Of a stretch of 64,000 nucleotides of DNA, positions 1 through 8,978 are shown in pieces. The position numbers were made by a program, and so were the translations under genes. The DNA comes from Agrobacterium genomosp. 13 str. CFBP 6927 (GTDB lineage Bacteria; Pseudomonadota; Alphaproteobacteria; Rhizobiales; Rhizobiaceae): NCBI GenBank assembly GCA_900012615.1, contig LT009757.1, positions 1,457,851-1,521,850 on the forward strand, written 5' to 3'. The notes beneath the pieces are model-generated. The model did not search any database. It was given only the letters and a program-made list of their open reading frames with translations, and was not told where the DNA came from. Position 1 is the stretch's first letter, and each line of letters opens with the position of its first letter.

Positions 1-114
1 GAACGAGATGATGATGCGCCGTCGCGCCCCCTGGCGGCCAAGCGCGGCGCCAATGCCATGGCTGTCACCTTCAATGGTGATGGCTGCAAGCCGATTGGAA
101 ATATTAATGGACAT
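1..114 (-). CDS. C45-family acyltransferase/peptidase-like protein, N-terminal part only
   Basis: This frame opens with an ATG at 114 and stays open to the window edge (38 codons), so only the N-terminus is visible. It contains a stretch reading IEGDSHGIGAALGRQGARRR. That resembles the opening of C45 proteins (acyl-CoA:6-aminopenicillanate acyltransferase-like), where a Gly-x-Pro/Ser-x-x-x-Gly-x-x-x-Gly pattern precedes an Arg-rich helix. The protein at 34187-35344 begins the same way (TGTPFERGQQYGEQAGDRIR). The gene overlaps the end of glnQ by 11 bases, so it is probably the last gene of the glnHPQ transcript and may act on an imported amide. The family call rests on about 25 residues and is tentative. 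The catalytic cysteine lies outside the window. Confidence 0.5.
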   Translation of the reverse strand, partial: MSINISNRLAAITIEGDSHGIGAALGRQGARRRIIISF

Positions 115-832
115 GCTGCAGGAACTCACGAAGGCGGGGGTTTTCGGGATTGTCGAGAAGCGTCGCCGGATCGCCGTCAACAGTGATCTTGCCGCCCTCC
201 ATGAAGATCAGCCGTGTGCCGACCTGCCGGGCAAAGGCAATTTCGTGGGTCACGACGATCATCGTCATACCCTCTTCGGCAAGTGACTGCATGACTTTCA
301 GCACTTCCTGCCGCAATTCCGGGTCCAGCGCCGAGGTCGGCTCATCGAACAGCATGAGTTTCGGTTTGACGGCAAGTGCACGGGCAATCGCGACACGCTG
401 CTGCTGTCCGCCGGACAGTTCGGATGGATAATGATCGCCACGCTCCGCCAGTCCCACCTTGGCGAGCAGGGACTCTGCCTGTTGCTGCGCTTCCAGCTTG
501 CTGACGCCACGCACGCGGCGCGGGCCGAACGCCACGTTTTCAAGCGCCGTCATCTGCGGGAATAGGTTGAACTGCTGGAAGACCATGCCCGCTTCCTGCC
601 GGATCAGCCGCACGCGCGAGCGTCCTTCTTTCACGCTGATGCCGTCCACGACGACGTCGCCGCTGTCTATCTCCTCAAGTGCGTTAATGCAGCGCAGCAG
701 CGTCGATTTGCCGGAGCCGGAAGGGCCGATCAGCACGACGACCTGGCCTGCATCGATGCCAAGGTCTACATCTCTGAGGACCGTGATCGGGCCGAATGTT
801 TTGGTTACATTCCTGAATTCGACAATGCTCAT
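104..832 (-). CDS. glnQ: Glutamine-type ABC transporter ATP-binding protein GlnQ
   Basis: This is the ATPase subunit of a polar amino-acid importer, predicted to energise uptake through GlnP with GlnH. The 242-residue protein has Walker [10 protein letters not shown] (residues 36-44), the Q-loop in FQQFNLFP, the signature LSGGQQQR, Walker B with DEPTSALD, and the switch His in VTHE. It ends REFLQHVH. Overall it is very close to how I remember Escherichia coli GlnQ, including the stretch [15 protein letters not shown] chose the ATG at 832 because it gives the normal family N-terminus ([14 protein letters not shown]) and overlaps the glnP stop by four bases (ATGA), the usual coupling in this operon type. 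A longer frame exists upstream but lies inside glnP. Confidence 0.93.
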   Translation of the reverse strand: MSIVEFRNVTKTFGPITVLRDVDLGIDAGQVVVLIGPSGSGKSTLLRCINALEEIDSGDVVVDGISVKEGRSRVRLIRQEAGMVFQQFNLFPQMTALENVAFGPRRVRGVSKLEAQQQAESLLAKVGLAERGDHYPSELSGGQQQRVAIARALAVKPKLMLFDEPTSALDPELRQEVLKVMQSLAEEGMTMIVVTHEIAFARQVGTRLIFMEGGKITVDGDPATLLDNPENPRLREFLQHVH

Positions 833-1485
833 AGGATCCGCATCCTTTTTTCCGTGTAGCGAAGAACCATGGTCAGGACGCCGGTCATAAGGAGATAAAG
901 GATAGCCACGGCGGTCCATATCTCCACGGCGCGAAAGTTAGAGGCCATGATCTCCTGCCCCTGACGGGTAAGTTCGCCGACGCCAATGACAATGAACAGC
1001 GAGGTGTCCTTGAGGCTGACGATGAACTGGTTGCCGAGCGGGGGGATCATTCGCCGAAAGGCGATCGGGCCGATGACATAAGCGAGCACCTTCCACATCG
1101 GAAGGCCAAGCGCCATTCCCGCCTCTTTCAGCCCCTTGTTGACGGACAGCAACGTGCCGCGAACGATTTCGGCGATATAGGCGCCGGCGTTGAAGATGAT
1201 CGATGCAATCGCCGCTGTCATTGGGTTGACGCGTACATCCGCCAGCATGGGAAGCGCGAAATATATGAACATCACCTGCACGACGATAGGCGTGCCACGG
1301 ACGATTTCAACGTAAATGAATGCAATGACGTTGAGCAGCCAGTTGCCGTAGGCGCGCATGAACCCGGCAAGCGTGCCGACGAGGATGCCGCCGGCAAGGC
1401 CCGCCAGGGCAATAAGAAGGGTTAGGCGCGCGCCGCCCAGCAGGGCGGGCAGGGCCTCGACGACCACCGACCAGTCAAATTCCAT
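829..1485 (-). CDS. glnP: Glutamine-type ABC transporter permease GlnP
   Basis: This is the inner-membrane permease of the HisM/GlnP family (218 residues) and should form the homodimeric channel for the GlnH substrate. It has about five hydrophobic segments. The first follows [18 protein letters not shown]. The EAA coupling loop that docks on the ATPase is visible as EAGMALGLP, and [17 protein letters not shown] and [20 protein letters not shown] are hallmark stretches of the family. It ends KRMRIL, as in enteric GlnP. It lies between glnH (57 bases upstream) and glnQ (ATGA overlap). Confidence 0.93.
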   Translation of the reverse strand: MEFDWSVVVEALPALLGGARLTLLIALAGLAGGILVGTLAGFMRAYGNWLLNVIAFIYVEIVRGTPIVVQVMFIYFALPMLADVRVNPMTAAIASIIFNAGAYIAEIVRGTLLSVNKGLKEAGMALGLPMWKVLAYVIGPIAFRRMIPPLGNQFIVSLKDTSLFIVIGVGELTRQGQEIMASNFRAVEIWTAVAILYLLMTGVLTMVLRYTEKRMRIL

Positions 1486-1542
1486 CTTCTTTGTCCTTGA
1501 AAGCGCGCCGGCAAGACCAGCGCGCGTGAGCCGGGGGATGGA

Positions 1543-2286
1543 TCAGAGCTTCGGTTCTGCGCCGAACCACTTCTTGTAGATGGCCGTGTAGGTGCCATCC
1601 TTTTTCAGCTTGGTCAGCGAAGCATTCACCTTGGAGACCAGATCGCTGCCCTTGGGGAACGCCATGCCGTATTGCTGCGCCATCATCTGCTCGCCGACGG
1701 CCTTCACCTTTCCGCCGCCGGCGGTGTTGATGTAATAGAGCACGTTCGGCGTATCGTGCATTGCAGCGTCAACGCGGCCAGTCTGAAGCTCCATGTAGGC
1801 GTTGTCGACGTTCGGGAACTGACGTAGTTCCGTATCCTTGAAGTTCGACTTGGCATAATCGGCGGCCGAAGTGCCGGTCTTGATCGCCAGCGTCTTGCCC
1901 TTAAGGTCGGCCGGGCCGGCTATCTTGCTGTCTGCAGGCACCATCAGGAGAAACCCGCTGTCGTAGTAACCGTCGGAGAAGTCGATGACTTTCTTGCGTT
2001 CGTCCTTGATGGTGATGCCGGCAAGTCCAACATCAACCTGCTTGGTCTGGAGTGCGGGAATGATACCGTTAAAGTCCATCGGCTGGAGCGTGTAGGTCAC
2101 GCCTATGTCCTTGGCGACCGCGTCCCACAGGTCGATATCGAAGCCGACATATTTGTCGCCTTGTTTAAATTCAAACGGGACGAACGCGGTGTCGGTGGCG
2201 ACAACGAGGTCTTTCGCCTGAACAGCACCGAAGGACATGGTGACTGCAACGGCGCCGATCAGCAGATGACGAATGCGCATTTTCAT
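1543..2286 (-). CDS. glnH: Glutamine-type ABC transporter periplasmic binding protein GlnH
   Basis: This is a periplasmic solute-binding protein (SBP family 3, 247 residues). An N-terminal signal peptide ([18 protein letters not shown], cleavage near VQA-KD) precedes two lobes. Ligand-contact segments such as [27 protein letters not shown] and FSDGYYDSG match my memory of E. coli GlnH almost residue for residue, so glutamine is the likely ligand. The start at 2286 is chosen because it begins a proper signal peptide and has AAAGGGGAA about nine bases upstream. The longer frame from 2385 would put 33 extra residues before the signal. This is the first gene of glnHPQ, with inverted repeats upstream at 2337-2446. 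Confidence 0.93.
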   Translation of the reverse strand: MKMRIRHLLIGAVAVTMSFGAVQAKDLVVATDTAFVPFEFKQGDKYVGFDIDLWDAVAKDIGVTYTLQPMDFNGIIPALQTKQVDVGLAGITIKDERKKVIDFSDGYYDSGFLLMVPADSKIAGPADLKGKTLAIKTGTSAADYAKSNFKDTELRQFPNVDNAYMELQTGRVDAAMHDTPNVLYYINTAGGGKVKAVGEQMMAQQYGMAFPKGSDLVSKVNASLTKLKKDGTYTAIYKKWFGAEPKL

Positions 2287-2336
2287 GAAGACGTTCCCCT
2301 TTGTTGATGCGTCCAAAGTTTGCTCTTCGACGCTGA

Positions 2337-2446
2337 GTGCAAATGTAGAATGCTTTTTTGATCTTGTCGCATTGAAAATTTGCACGGCGGATTCTTCGAG
2401 AAATGGGCTAGTGCCTGAAATTTATTCGCTCAGCGTATTTTTCAGG
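2337..2446. promoter_or_regulatory. Two inverted repeats upstream of glnH, candidate operators
   Basis: Two dyads lie 50-160 bases upstream of the glnH start. The first has 17-base arms at 2337-2353 and 2369-2385 (outer part GTGCAAAT / ATTTGCAC, inner part AATGC / GCATT; 14 of 17 pairs match). The second has arms CCTGAAA at 2414-2420 and TTTCAGG at 2440-2446 (7 of 7). The region is AT-rich relative to its surroundings. No sigma-54 type -24/-12 element was seen in the correct orientation. I infer regulator binding sites, but no protein can be assigned. Confidence 0.45.
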
Positions 2447-2588
2447 TGCGAAAATGATGAGGGACGCATGGGCAAAAAAGCAATCGGCGCGGGGACTTGG
2501 AAAAACAACAACCGATCGATGTCAGGTTGTTTGCAGAAATACGGGGCGGTTTGCCCGAATATGATGCAAGTGAATCTCCAGATGTATT

Positions 2589-2619
2589 ATTGCAACATTC
2601 GTTTCAATAATAATGCAAT
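2589..2619. promoter_or_regulatory. AT-rich inverted repeat in the 2287-3003 gap
   Basis: Arms ATTGCAACATT (2589-2599) and AATAATGCAAT (2609-2619) pair at 9 of 11 positions around a 9-base spacer. They share the word TTGCA with the dyad nearer glnH. The 717-base gap 2287-3003 shows no convincing gene. The frame at 2273-2716 crosses the glnH start and has no family-like sequence. The gap probably carries the glnH promoter on one strand and the promoter of the lipoprotein gene at 3004 on the other. Confidence 0.3.
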
Positions 2620-3003
2620 TTTTTACTGTTCACGGCGCAATCTCTGGTCCCGCAAGGGGCTGCTGCTTTTTCAGTTCTGCCGCAAACTCGGCTTCGAGCC
2701 CAAAAGGATTGACTGATCCTCTTCCAGTCGATTTGGCTATTTAGGAGCGGGATTTCGATCCACTATCCTCAAACGCAGTGGTGAACGGTGCAACGTTGGA
2801 GCCTGTCGATCGGGCGGGCGGAATTACCTGAGAATTGCTGATCGCGAAAACGCGCATCCTACACGAGTTTGCGCTTTCGACTGGTGTCGGTGTCGAGGGT
2901 TCTGCGTAACTTCCACGTAATTTTCGGTGGCCATACGTCGCCGCCTTGGCGCGTCTCAATGGTCGACGGGCGACCGTAGCGGCGATGGATCGAAAGGACA
3001 GAC

Positions 3004-3288
3004 ATGAAAAAGATCATTTCAGGCATATTCGTTTGTTTGACGCTGACGGCTTGCAGCCAGACGGAAAAGGGCGCCGGTATTGGTGCGGCCAGTGGCGCCA
3101 TCATTGGCGGGCTGGCAAGCGGCACGTGGCAAGGTGCTGCAGTGGGAGCCGCCGCGGGAGGTGCTGGAGGGGCTGTCATTGGGAACATCAGTGAACGAAA
3201 CGACAGGAACCGCCGCGATCGCTGGGAAAATCGGGACCGACGCGATTACGGTTGCAGATATCGGGATAACTACGGCCGCTGCCGATAA
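3004..3288 (+). CDS. Small glycine-zipper lipoprotein
   Basis: This is a 94-residue predicted outer-membrane lipoprotein. The signal peptide ends in the lipobox LTAC, giving lipidation on Cys17. A glycine-zipper segment follows (GAGIGAASGAIIGG, then AAVGAAAGGAGGAVIG), which is typical of the small Gly-zipper 2TM and OmpA-like entericidin or osmotic lipoproteins. The last 30 residues are rich in Arg, Asn, Asp and Tyr (RDNYGRCR end). The ribosome site GAAAGGACAG lies just before the ATG. It stands alone between divergent glnH and the response regulator gene. Its function is unknown beyond a likely envelope role. Confidence 0.8.
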   Translation: MKKIISGIFVCLTLTACSQTEKGAGIGAASGAIIGGLASGTWQGAAVGAAAGGAGGAVIGNISERNDRNRRDRWENRDRRDYGCRYRDNYGRCR

Positions 3289-3487
3289 GGGGCTGGTATT
3301 GGCGACCGGGGGCTGAAAGCCGGCTGGATACTCAGCAGGTTTCGGTTCCCCGGTGCCGGACATCTGGACCGCCGATTGACTTGGCGGCCAGTCGGTCATG
3401 GCAGTCGAGTTTATCCGAAACATACATATAAATTTGCTGTTAGAATTCTTGAGAACAGCTGTCCGGGACTTGCACGATCAGGCCACT

Positions 3488-4162
3488 ATGAAACTTCTGC
3501 TTATCGAAGACGATCCGGAAATGACGGATGCCTTGAGGACGGCCCTCTCGCAGCATGGCATCGTGCTGGATGCTGTTGGAGATCTGGCGATGGCGCGGGA
3601 AGCAATCGCCATGGCGGATTACGATATTGTCCTTATCGACCGGCAACTGCCGGATGGCGATGGCAGTACCTTCCTCGCCGATTTGCACCGCACGGGTTCA
3701 AATACGCGATCGATCATTATCTCCGCTCTGAGGTCGACCGACGAGCGAATTTCCGGCCTCAATGACGGCGCCGATGACTATTTGCCGAAGCCGTTCGAAA
3801 TTCCCGAGTTGATTGCCAGAATGAGCGCTGTGCTGAGGCGGGTGCCGACAGCTGGCCCATTCGTCCTGTCGGCAGGAAACGTCACCTATGACCGGGTTTC
3901 ATGCGATGTGCATGTCAACGGCGTCCGACTTGCGCTCACCCGCAGGGAACTGCTCATCATCGAAACTCTTCTGAGGAACCGTGGTCGTACCGTGTTGCGC
4001 TCGTCCCTTGAGGGGCAGGTCTATTCCTTTGACGATGAGATCCAGTCGAACTCACTGGAGTCCAACATGTCTCGCCTGCGCCGAAAGCTTGGCGAAGCGG
4101 AGGCCGACATTGTTATCAAGAACATTCGTGGCATAGGCTACTACCTTCATGAGCAGAAATAG
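3488..4162 (+). CDS. OmpR-family response regulator
   Basis: This is a 224-residue DNA-binding response regulator. The receiver domain (1-115) shows the acidic pair EDD (7-9), the phospho-acceptor Asp in VLIDRQLPDGDG and the conserved Lys in YLPKPFE. The C-terminal winged helix (about 125-222) includes LTRRELLIIETLLRNRGRTV and ends RGIGYYL. The ATG at 3488 begins the canonical receiver start MKLLLIEDD; the longer frame from 3398 adds 30 unrelated residues. It is followed by and overlaps its sensor kinase, and macAB lies downstream on the same strand, so macAB is a plausible target. Confidence 0.92.
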   Translation: MKLLLIEDDPEMTDALRTALSQHGIVLDAVGDLAMAREAIAMADYDIVLIDRQLPDGDGSTFLADLHRTGSNTRSIIISALRSTDERISGLNDGADDYLPKPFEIPELIARMSAVLRRVPTAGPFVLSAGNVTYDRVSCDVHVNGVRLALTRRELLIIETLLRNRGRTVLRSSLEGQVYSFDDEIQSNSLESNMSRLRRKLGEAEADIVIKNIRGIGYYLHEQK

Positions 4163-5513
4163 GATGACCAGCACATCCCTTCGCTGGCGATTTACTTTTG
4201 GTTTTATTGTCCTGCAGCTCTGCGCGGTCATAGCCTCGCTCAGCCTGGTTTTCTATCTCCTTTCTGGCCTCAAGCCCGATGTGGCGATCACGTCCATCTG
4301 GCTGTCTCAGGAAATCGCAGACTCGGTTCGTCTCGAGCCGAATGGCCGACCTCATCTGGTTCCGACGGCCGAGCTTAAAGAGATTATGGAGGACGCGCCT
4401 GACCTGTGGTTCGTGGCAGACCTTGGAAAAGATACTGTCCTTGCACACGGCGCGCCTCCCGGGAAAATTGCCGACAACATGCCATTCCTGCGGACGTTCA
4501 GAAGTGTCGAGCTCCATGGTGACCTGAATGATCCGTTGAGTGTCGCCCGCATGGAGCGTTTCGATACAGAGGCCGGTGAGGCCACGATTTTTGCCGGCGG
4601 CGTTTCGATGTCCCAATATGGTGTGACCGTGCTGCTGGGGAACCTTGCCATCGGCGTGCCGGCGCTGATCCTCGTCGCCATTTCCCTGATTGGCGTCCCG
4701 TTTGTCACACGCTTGGCTTTGCGGTCCTTCAGCGATCTGACCAGGCGTCTCGACAGGATCGATCTCGACACACGTGGCGCCCTGGTGGAAGAGCGGGGCT
4801 TGCCCACTGAGGTGCTTCGTCTGGTGCGCGACATCAACAGGGCACTGCGTCGTCTCGACAGCGGCTTCGAGGCGACGGAGCGCTTCTTTGTCAACGCGGC
4901 CCATGAACTTCGAACGCCGATTGCTGTCCTGCAGGTAAGAATCGATACGCTTTCACCAGGTGCGGACAAGACACACCTGCAGACGGCCATCAAGCGACTT
5001 ACAGCGATCGCGAACCAGCTTCTCGACACCGAGAAGTACCGGCAGAAGCCCCAGCAGAATGCACCCGTCGATCTCAACAGCGTTGTGTCGAAGGTGGTTG
5101 CCGACCTTGCTCCCCTGGCGATCGCCGAAGGTTACGATATTTCGTTCGATAGCGATGCGGAAAACCTGTTCGTTCCCGGCGATGCCGAAGCTCTGGAGCG
5201 TGCATTCGTCAATCTGGTGCGTAATGCAGTCCAGTACGGAGGCGGCAAAGGACAGATATCGGTCAGTATTGAGGCTGACGGCAGCGTGGCTGTCGCCGAT
5301 CAGGGCTGCGGAATTGCCGGCGATAAGCAATCGCGCATATTCGAGCCGTTCTACCGGATCAGCCCTCACGGCTCAGGTGCGGGCCTGGGGCTCAGCATGG
5401 TCAACGAGATCGTCACCCGTCACGGCGGCTACGTTGAGCTTTCGTCCGCTCCAGGCAAGGGCAGCACATTTGCCGTACGCTGGCGCGAGAAGCGCGTTTT
5501 CCAGCAGCGGTAG
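4149..5513 (+). CDS. Two-component sensor histidine kinase
   Basis: This is a membrane sensor kinase (454 residues). TM1 is at about 10-35, followed by a periplasmic sensor region of about 120 residues and TM2 at about 165-190. A HAMP-like linker leads into HisKA with the phospho-acceptor His in AHELRTPIAVLQ. The HATPase domain has its N-box in NLVRNAVQY, and G-boxes in DQGCGIAG and GAGLGLSMV. The start overlaps the end of the response regulator by 14 bases; an alternative ATG at 4164, five codons in, sits just after the regulator stop. Either fits translational coupling. No ligand can be read from the sensor domain. The adjacent macAB genes hint at envelope stress or a toxic compound. Confidence 0.9.
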   Translation: MSRNRMTSTSLRWRFTFGFIVLQLCAVIASLSLVFYLLSGLKPDVAITSIWLSQEIADSVRLEPNGRPHLVPTAELKEIMEDAPDLWFVADLGKDTVLAHGAPPGKIADNMPFLRTFRSVELHGDLNDPLSVARMERFDTEAGEATIFAGGVSMSQYGVTVLLGNLAIGVPALILVAISLIGVPFVTRLALRSFSDLTRRLDRIDLDTRGALVEERGLPTEVLRLVRDINRALRRLDSGFEATERFFVNAAHELRTPIAVLQVRIDTLSPGADKTHLQTAIKRLTAIANQLLDTEKYRQKPQQNAPVDLNSVVSKVVADLAPLAIAEGYDISFDSDAENLFVPGDAEALERAFVNLVRNAVQYGGGKGQISVSIEADGSVAVADQGCGIAGDKQSRIFEPFYRISPHGSGAGLGLSMVNEIVTRHGGYVELSSAPGKGSTFAVRWREKRVFQQR

Positions 5514-5760
5514 GGCCCGTCGTCTGCGCCAACTGGTCAAGGCATCTTCGTTCGTCGACGTTGGCTGAGCACGGCCGCGATCGCTTGATGTCTGGCGCAC
5601 AATCTTTGGCACGCCATCCACATTGCAAGCACTCTTTGCTGATCGGTTGATCTTCCAGCGCGTGCCAAACGGATAGGCGCGACGACGGCTCTCCGTAATT
5701 TTCAGGTAACTCTCGTGACAGAGAAAGCCCGCAAATTTCAATAGCATGGGCCACGACTAA

Positions 5761-6954
5761 ATGACACGACACATTACCCGCAAGCGTTTGATCCTGGGGG
5801 CGGCAACCCTTGTCGGTCTGCTGGGCGTCTGGCTGCTGTTTCTGCGTCCGCCGGCAAAGCTTGAACTGGTGACAGCGCAGGCGCGAACGGGTGACATTGA
5901 AGAGGTGGTGCTGGCGACCGGGGTTCTCGAACCGCTCGAGCTGGTGCGTGTCGGCGCTCAGGCCTCGGGTCGCATTGAGCATCTGGCTGTCAAGATCGGT
6001 GACATCGTCGAGGCTGGCCAATTGGTGGCCGAGATCGATTCCCAGACCCGGCGCAACACCTTGCGGGACCGCGAGGCCGCTTTGGCCAACATCCGCGCCG
6101 TTCACGCCGCGCGCAGCGCCGGTCTGGTGAAAGCCGAGAAGGATTTCGAGCGCGAGCGTGACCTGCTGGCAGGTGGTTCCACGCCGCGCGCCCAGTATGA
6201 CGCTGCGGTTGCGATGCGAGACACCGCGCGGGCTGAGGTTCAGTCGCTGGACGCTCAGGTCGCCCAAGCGCAGGTCGCGCTGGAGTCTGCGGGTATAGAA
6301 CTGGACTATACCCGCATCACTGCCCCAATCGCCGGCACGGTGGTCGCGATCGTCACCGACGAGGGCCAAACCGTGAATGCCCTGCAGACCGCGCCGACCA
6401 TCGTCATGATCGCACGATTGGACACAATGACGGTGCGCGCGGATATCTCCGAGGCTGACGTCGTGCGTGTGCGGCGGGGCCTGCCGGTCTGGTTCAGCAT
6501 TCTTGGCGATCCGAAGCGTCGTTTCGATGGGGAGTTGCGACAGGTGGAACCGGCCCCGGCCTCCATCGCCAACGAGAGCAACGCCGCGGCGAGCCGGATT
6601 GGCTCAACCAACGGTGCGGTCTATTACACCGGGCTGATCGACGTGGCGAATGCGGACGGGGTCCTGCGGCCCTCCATGACGGCGCAGGTGTCCATCGTCT
6701 TGAGCCGCGTCAGCGGCGCCGTGCTGGTTCCGCTCAGTGCGGTGGAAGGGGCGCCCCGGGCCGGCGATACGGCGCGTGTGCGCATACTGGACGCGATGGG
6801 CGAGGTCCAGATCCGGCAGGTCCAGGTCGGCATCGATAACGGCGCGGACATCCAGATCCTTAGCGGTCTTCAGGCAGGCGAGACCATCGTTCTGGGTGCA
6901 TCCACGGACGAACGCACGGATGGCCAGGCTCAACTGGCCGCGGCGAAACGGTAG
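5761..6954 (+). CDS. macA: MacA-like periplasmic adaptor (membrane fusion) subunit
   Basis: This is an HlyD/RND-type adaptor of 397 residues. It has an N-terminal membrane anchor (about 8-28), a lipoyl half-motif (LVRVGAQASGRIEHLAVKIG), a coiled-coil hairpin (about 95-180, rich in Ala, Glu and Arg), then the second lipoyl half (ITAPIAGTVVAI) and beta-barrel and membrane-proximal domains. It would link the MacB ATPase to an outer-membrane TolC-type channel, which is not encoded in this window. It starts 247 bases after the sensor kinase and eight bases before macB, so the two are co-transcribed. The intervening 5514-5760 has no gene. Confidence 0.88.
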   Translation: MTRHITRKRLILGAATLVGLLGVWLLFLRPPAKLELVTAQARTGDIEEVVLATGVLEPLELVRVGAQASGRIEHLAVKIGDIVEAGQLVAEIDSQTRRNTLRDREAALANIRAVHAARSAGLVKAEKDFERERDLLAGGSTPRAQYDAAVAMRDTARAEVQSLDAQVAQAQVALESAGIELDYTRITAPIAGTVVAIVTDEGQTVNALQTAPTIVMIARLDTMTVRADISEADVVRVRRGLPVWFSILGDPKRRFDGELRQVEPAPASIANESNAAASRIGSTNGAVYYTGLIDVANADGVLRPSMTAQVSIVLSRVSGAVLVPLSAVEGAPRAGDTARVRILDAMGEVQIRQVQVGIDNGADIQILSGLQAGETIVLGASTDERTDGQAQLAAAKR

Positions 6955-6962
6955 GGCGCGCT

Positions 6963-8912
6963 ATGACGGAACCACTGATCCGCGTACGTGGGGTATCCCG
7001 CGCTTTCCCCGCAGGCGACGAGATGGTGCGAGTGCTGAAAGACGTCGACCTCGACATCGAGGCCGGCGAGATGATGGCCATCATCGGTGCTTCTGGCTCC
7101 GGCAAGTCGACGCTGATGAACATCCTTGGCTGCCTCGATCGTCCGACGGACGGCAGCTACTGGATCGAAGGACGCGAGACCTCGAAGATGTCCGTTGACG
7201 AACTGGCGGCGCTACGCCGTGAGCGTTTTGGTTTCATCTTCCAGCGCTATCATCTGCTTGGCGATCTCAGCGCGGCCAGCAACGTCGAGGTGCCGGCCAT
7301 TTATGCCGGACGCAGCCGATCCGACCGGCACAAGCGAGCGATCTCCTTGTTGACCCGGCTGGGCCTCGCCGAGCGGACGGGCAATATCCCAGGCAAGCTT
7401 TCGGGCGGCCAGCAGCAGCGGGTGTCGATTGCCCGCGCCCTGATGAATGGCGGCGAGATAATTCTGGCCGATGAACCGACCGGAGCGCTGGATACGCACA
7501 GCGGCGCCGAAGTCATGAAGATCCTGCGCGAGCTTCACGCCGAAGGGCACACCATCATCCTCGTCACTCACGACAAGAAGATCGCGGAACACGCGGATCG
7601 GGTTGTCGAGATCAGCGACGGCGTTATCATTTCCGACGAGCGCAATATATCCAAATCCGCCGCGACGGCCCGCCCCATCCGCGAGCACGCGCCGGGCGCT
7701 GGCTGGCGTGGCGCAATTGACCGGATGACCGAAGCCTTTCGCATGGCAGGCGCGGCAATATGGGCGCACAAGATGCGCTCGCTTCTGACCATGCTCGGCA
7801 TCATCATCGGTATCGCCTCGGTGGCGGCTATCTCGGCACTGGGAGCCGGCTCGCAGCAACAAATCCTGAGCAGTATCAGTTCGCTCGGCACCAACACGAT
7901 CGAGGTGCGGGCCGGGAAAGGCTTCGGCGATCTGGAAGCGGGCAAGATACGGACGCTGGTTCCCGCCGATGCAGAAGCGCTGGTGAACCAGCCCTATGTC
8001 GACAGCGTGACACCAACCGTCACGACGAGCGTAACTGTCAAGCGCGCCGCCGTGGCCGTAAATGCGTCAGTCACCGGAGTTGGCGCCGACTTCTTTCGTG
8101 TACGGGGTCTTGAGCTGGCGCATGGACAACTGTTCGACGCCCAGGACGTTACCGCCTACAGCCAGAATGTGGTGATCGACGCAAACGCCGCGCGAGACCT
8201 GTTTCCAGACCGGGTTAACCCGGTGGGGCAGGTCGTCCTTCTGGGCACAATGCCGGCGAGGGTTGTGGGTGTGACGAAACGGGAAAACTCCTTCGGCCCG
8301 GCGGTTGATACGTTGACGGTTTATGCGCCCTACACAACCGTCATGGGCCGCATGCTGGGTCGTCCGAACGTCGACGGCATAACGGTCCGTATCAGAGACG
8401 ATGTCGATCCGGGCAATGTCGAGGCCGCAGTTTCGCGCCTTCTCGAGCGTCGGCATGGCGCGAAAGACTTCTTCCTCACCAACTCGGCGACCATTCGCGA
8501 GACTATCGAGACCACCACGCAGACCCTGACGCTGCTGATTTCGTCAGTCGCCGTGATCTCGCTGATTGTCGGTGGCATCGGCGTGATGAATATCATGCTG
8601 GTATCCGTGACCGAACGCACCAAGGAGATCGGCGTTCGTGTGGCCGTCGGCGCGCGCCGCAGCGACATCCTTTCCCAGTTCCTGATCGAGGCCGTCATGG
8701 TCTGCCTTGTCGGCGGCTTCATGGGAGTGATGCTCGCCCTCGGGATCAGCGCTCTTTTCAATTTGCTGAGCCCCGACTTCAAAATGATCTTCTCTTCGGG
8801 CTCCATCATGGTGGCCTTCGCCTGCTCAACCCTGATCGGAATCGTCTTCGGCTTCCTTCCGGCCCGCAATGCGGCAAAGTTGGACCCGATCGAGGCCCTG
8901 GCGCGCGACTGA
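6963..8912 (+). CDS. macB: MacB-like ABC exporter (ATPase fused to permease)
   Basis: This 649-residue fusion has the size of E. coli MacB. The N-terminal ATPase has Walker [10 protein letters not shown] (42-50), signature [15 protein letters not shown], Walker [12 protein letters not shown] and switch His VTHDK. TM1 is near residue 270 ([18 protein letters not shown]), followed by a large periplasmic MacB_PCD domain (about 290-500) and an FtsX-type C-terminal membrane region ([26 protein letters not shown] in short blocks), ending DPIEALARD. It drives export of macrolides, lipopeptides or peptides together with MacA. The substrate here is unknown. Confidence 0.92.
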   Translation: MTEPLIRVRGVSRAFPAGDEMVRVLKDVDLDIEAGEMMAIIGASGSGKSTLMNILGCLDRPTDGSYWIEGRETSKMSVDELAALRRERFGFIFQRYHLLGDLSAASNVEVPAIYAGRSRSDRHKRAISLLTRLGLAERTGNIPGKLSGGQQQRVSIARALMNGGEIILADEPTGALDTHSGAEVMKILRELHAEGHTIILVTHDKKIAEHADRVVEISDGVIISDERNISKSAATARPIREHAPGAGWRGAIDRMTEAFRMAGAAIWAHKMRSLLTMLGIIIGIASVAAISALGAGSQQQILSSISSLGTNTIEVRAGKGFGDLEAGKIRTLVPADAEALVNQPYVDSVTPTVTTSVTVKRAAVAVNASVTGVGADFFRVRGLELAHGQLFDAQDVTAYSQNVVIDANAARDLFPDRVNPVGQVVLLGTMPARVVGVTKRENSFGPAVDTLTVYAPYTTVMGRMLGRPNVDGITVRIRDDVDPGNVEAAVSRLLERRHGAKDFFLTNSATIRETIETTTQTLTLLISSVAVISLIVGGIGVMNIMLVSVTERTKEIGVRVAVGARRSDILSQFLIEAVMVCLVGGFMGVMLALGISALFNLLSPDFKMIFSSGSIMVAFACSTLIGIVFGFLPARNAAKLDPIEALARD

Positions 8913-8978
8913 TGAACTGCAAGCGTCTGCTAGGTTGCATTGTGGTTCGCTTGTCATTATTGAGGCTGGCGTATGTCC

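Noticed and set aside
2337-2385. A sigma-54 promoter for glnH, expected for a nitrogen-controlled operon
   Set aside because: The TGCA words are part of a symmetrical dyad. In the minus-strand orientation no GG/GC pair with the required spacing was found.
2273-2716. A 147-residue plus-strand frame
   Set aside because: It overlaps the glnH start and its regulatory dyads, has no ribosome site and no family-like sequence.
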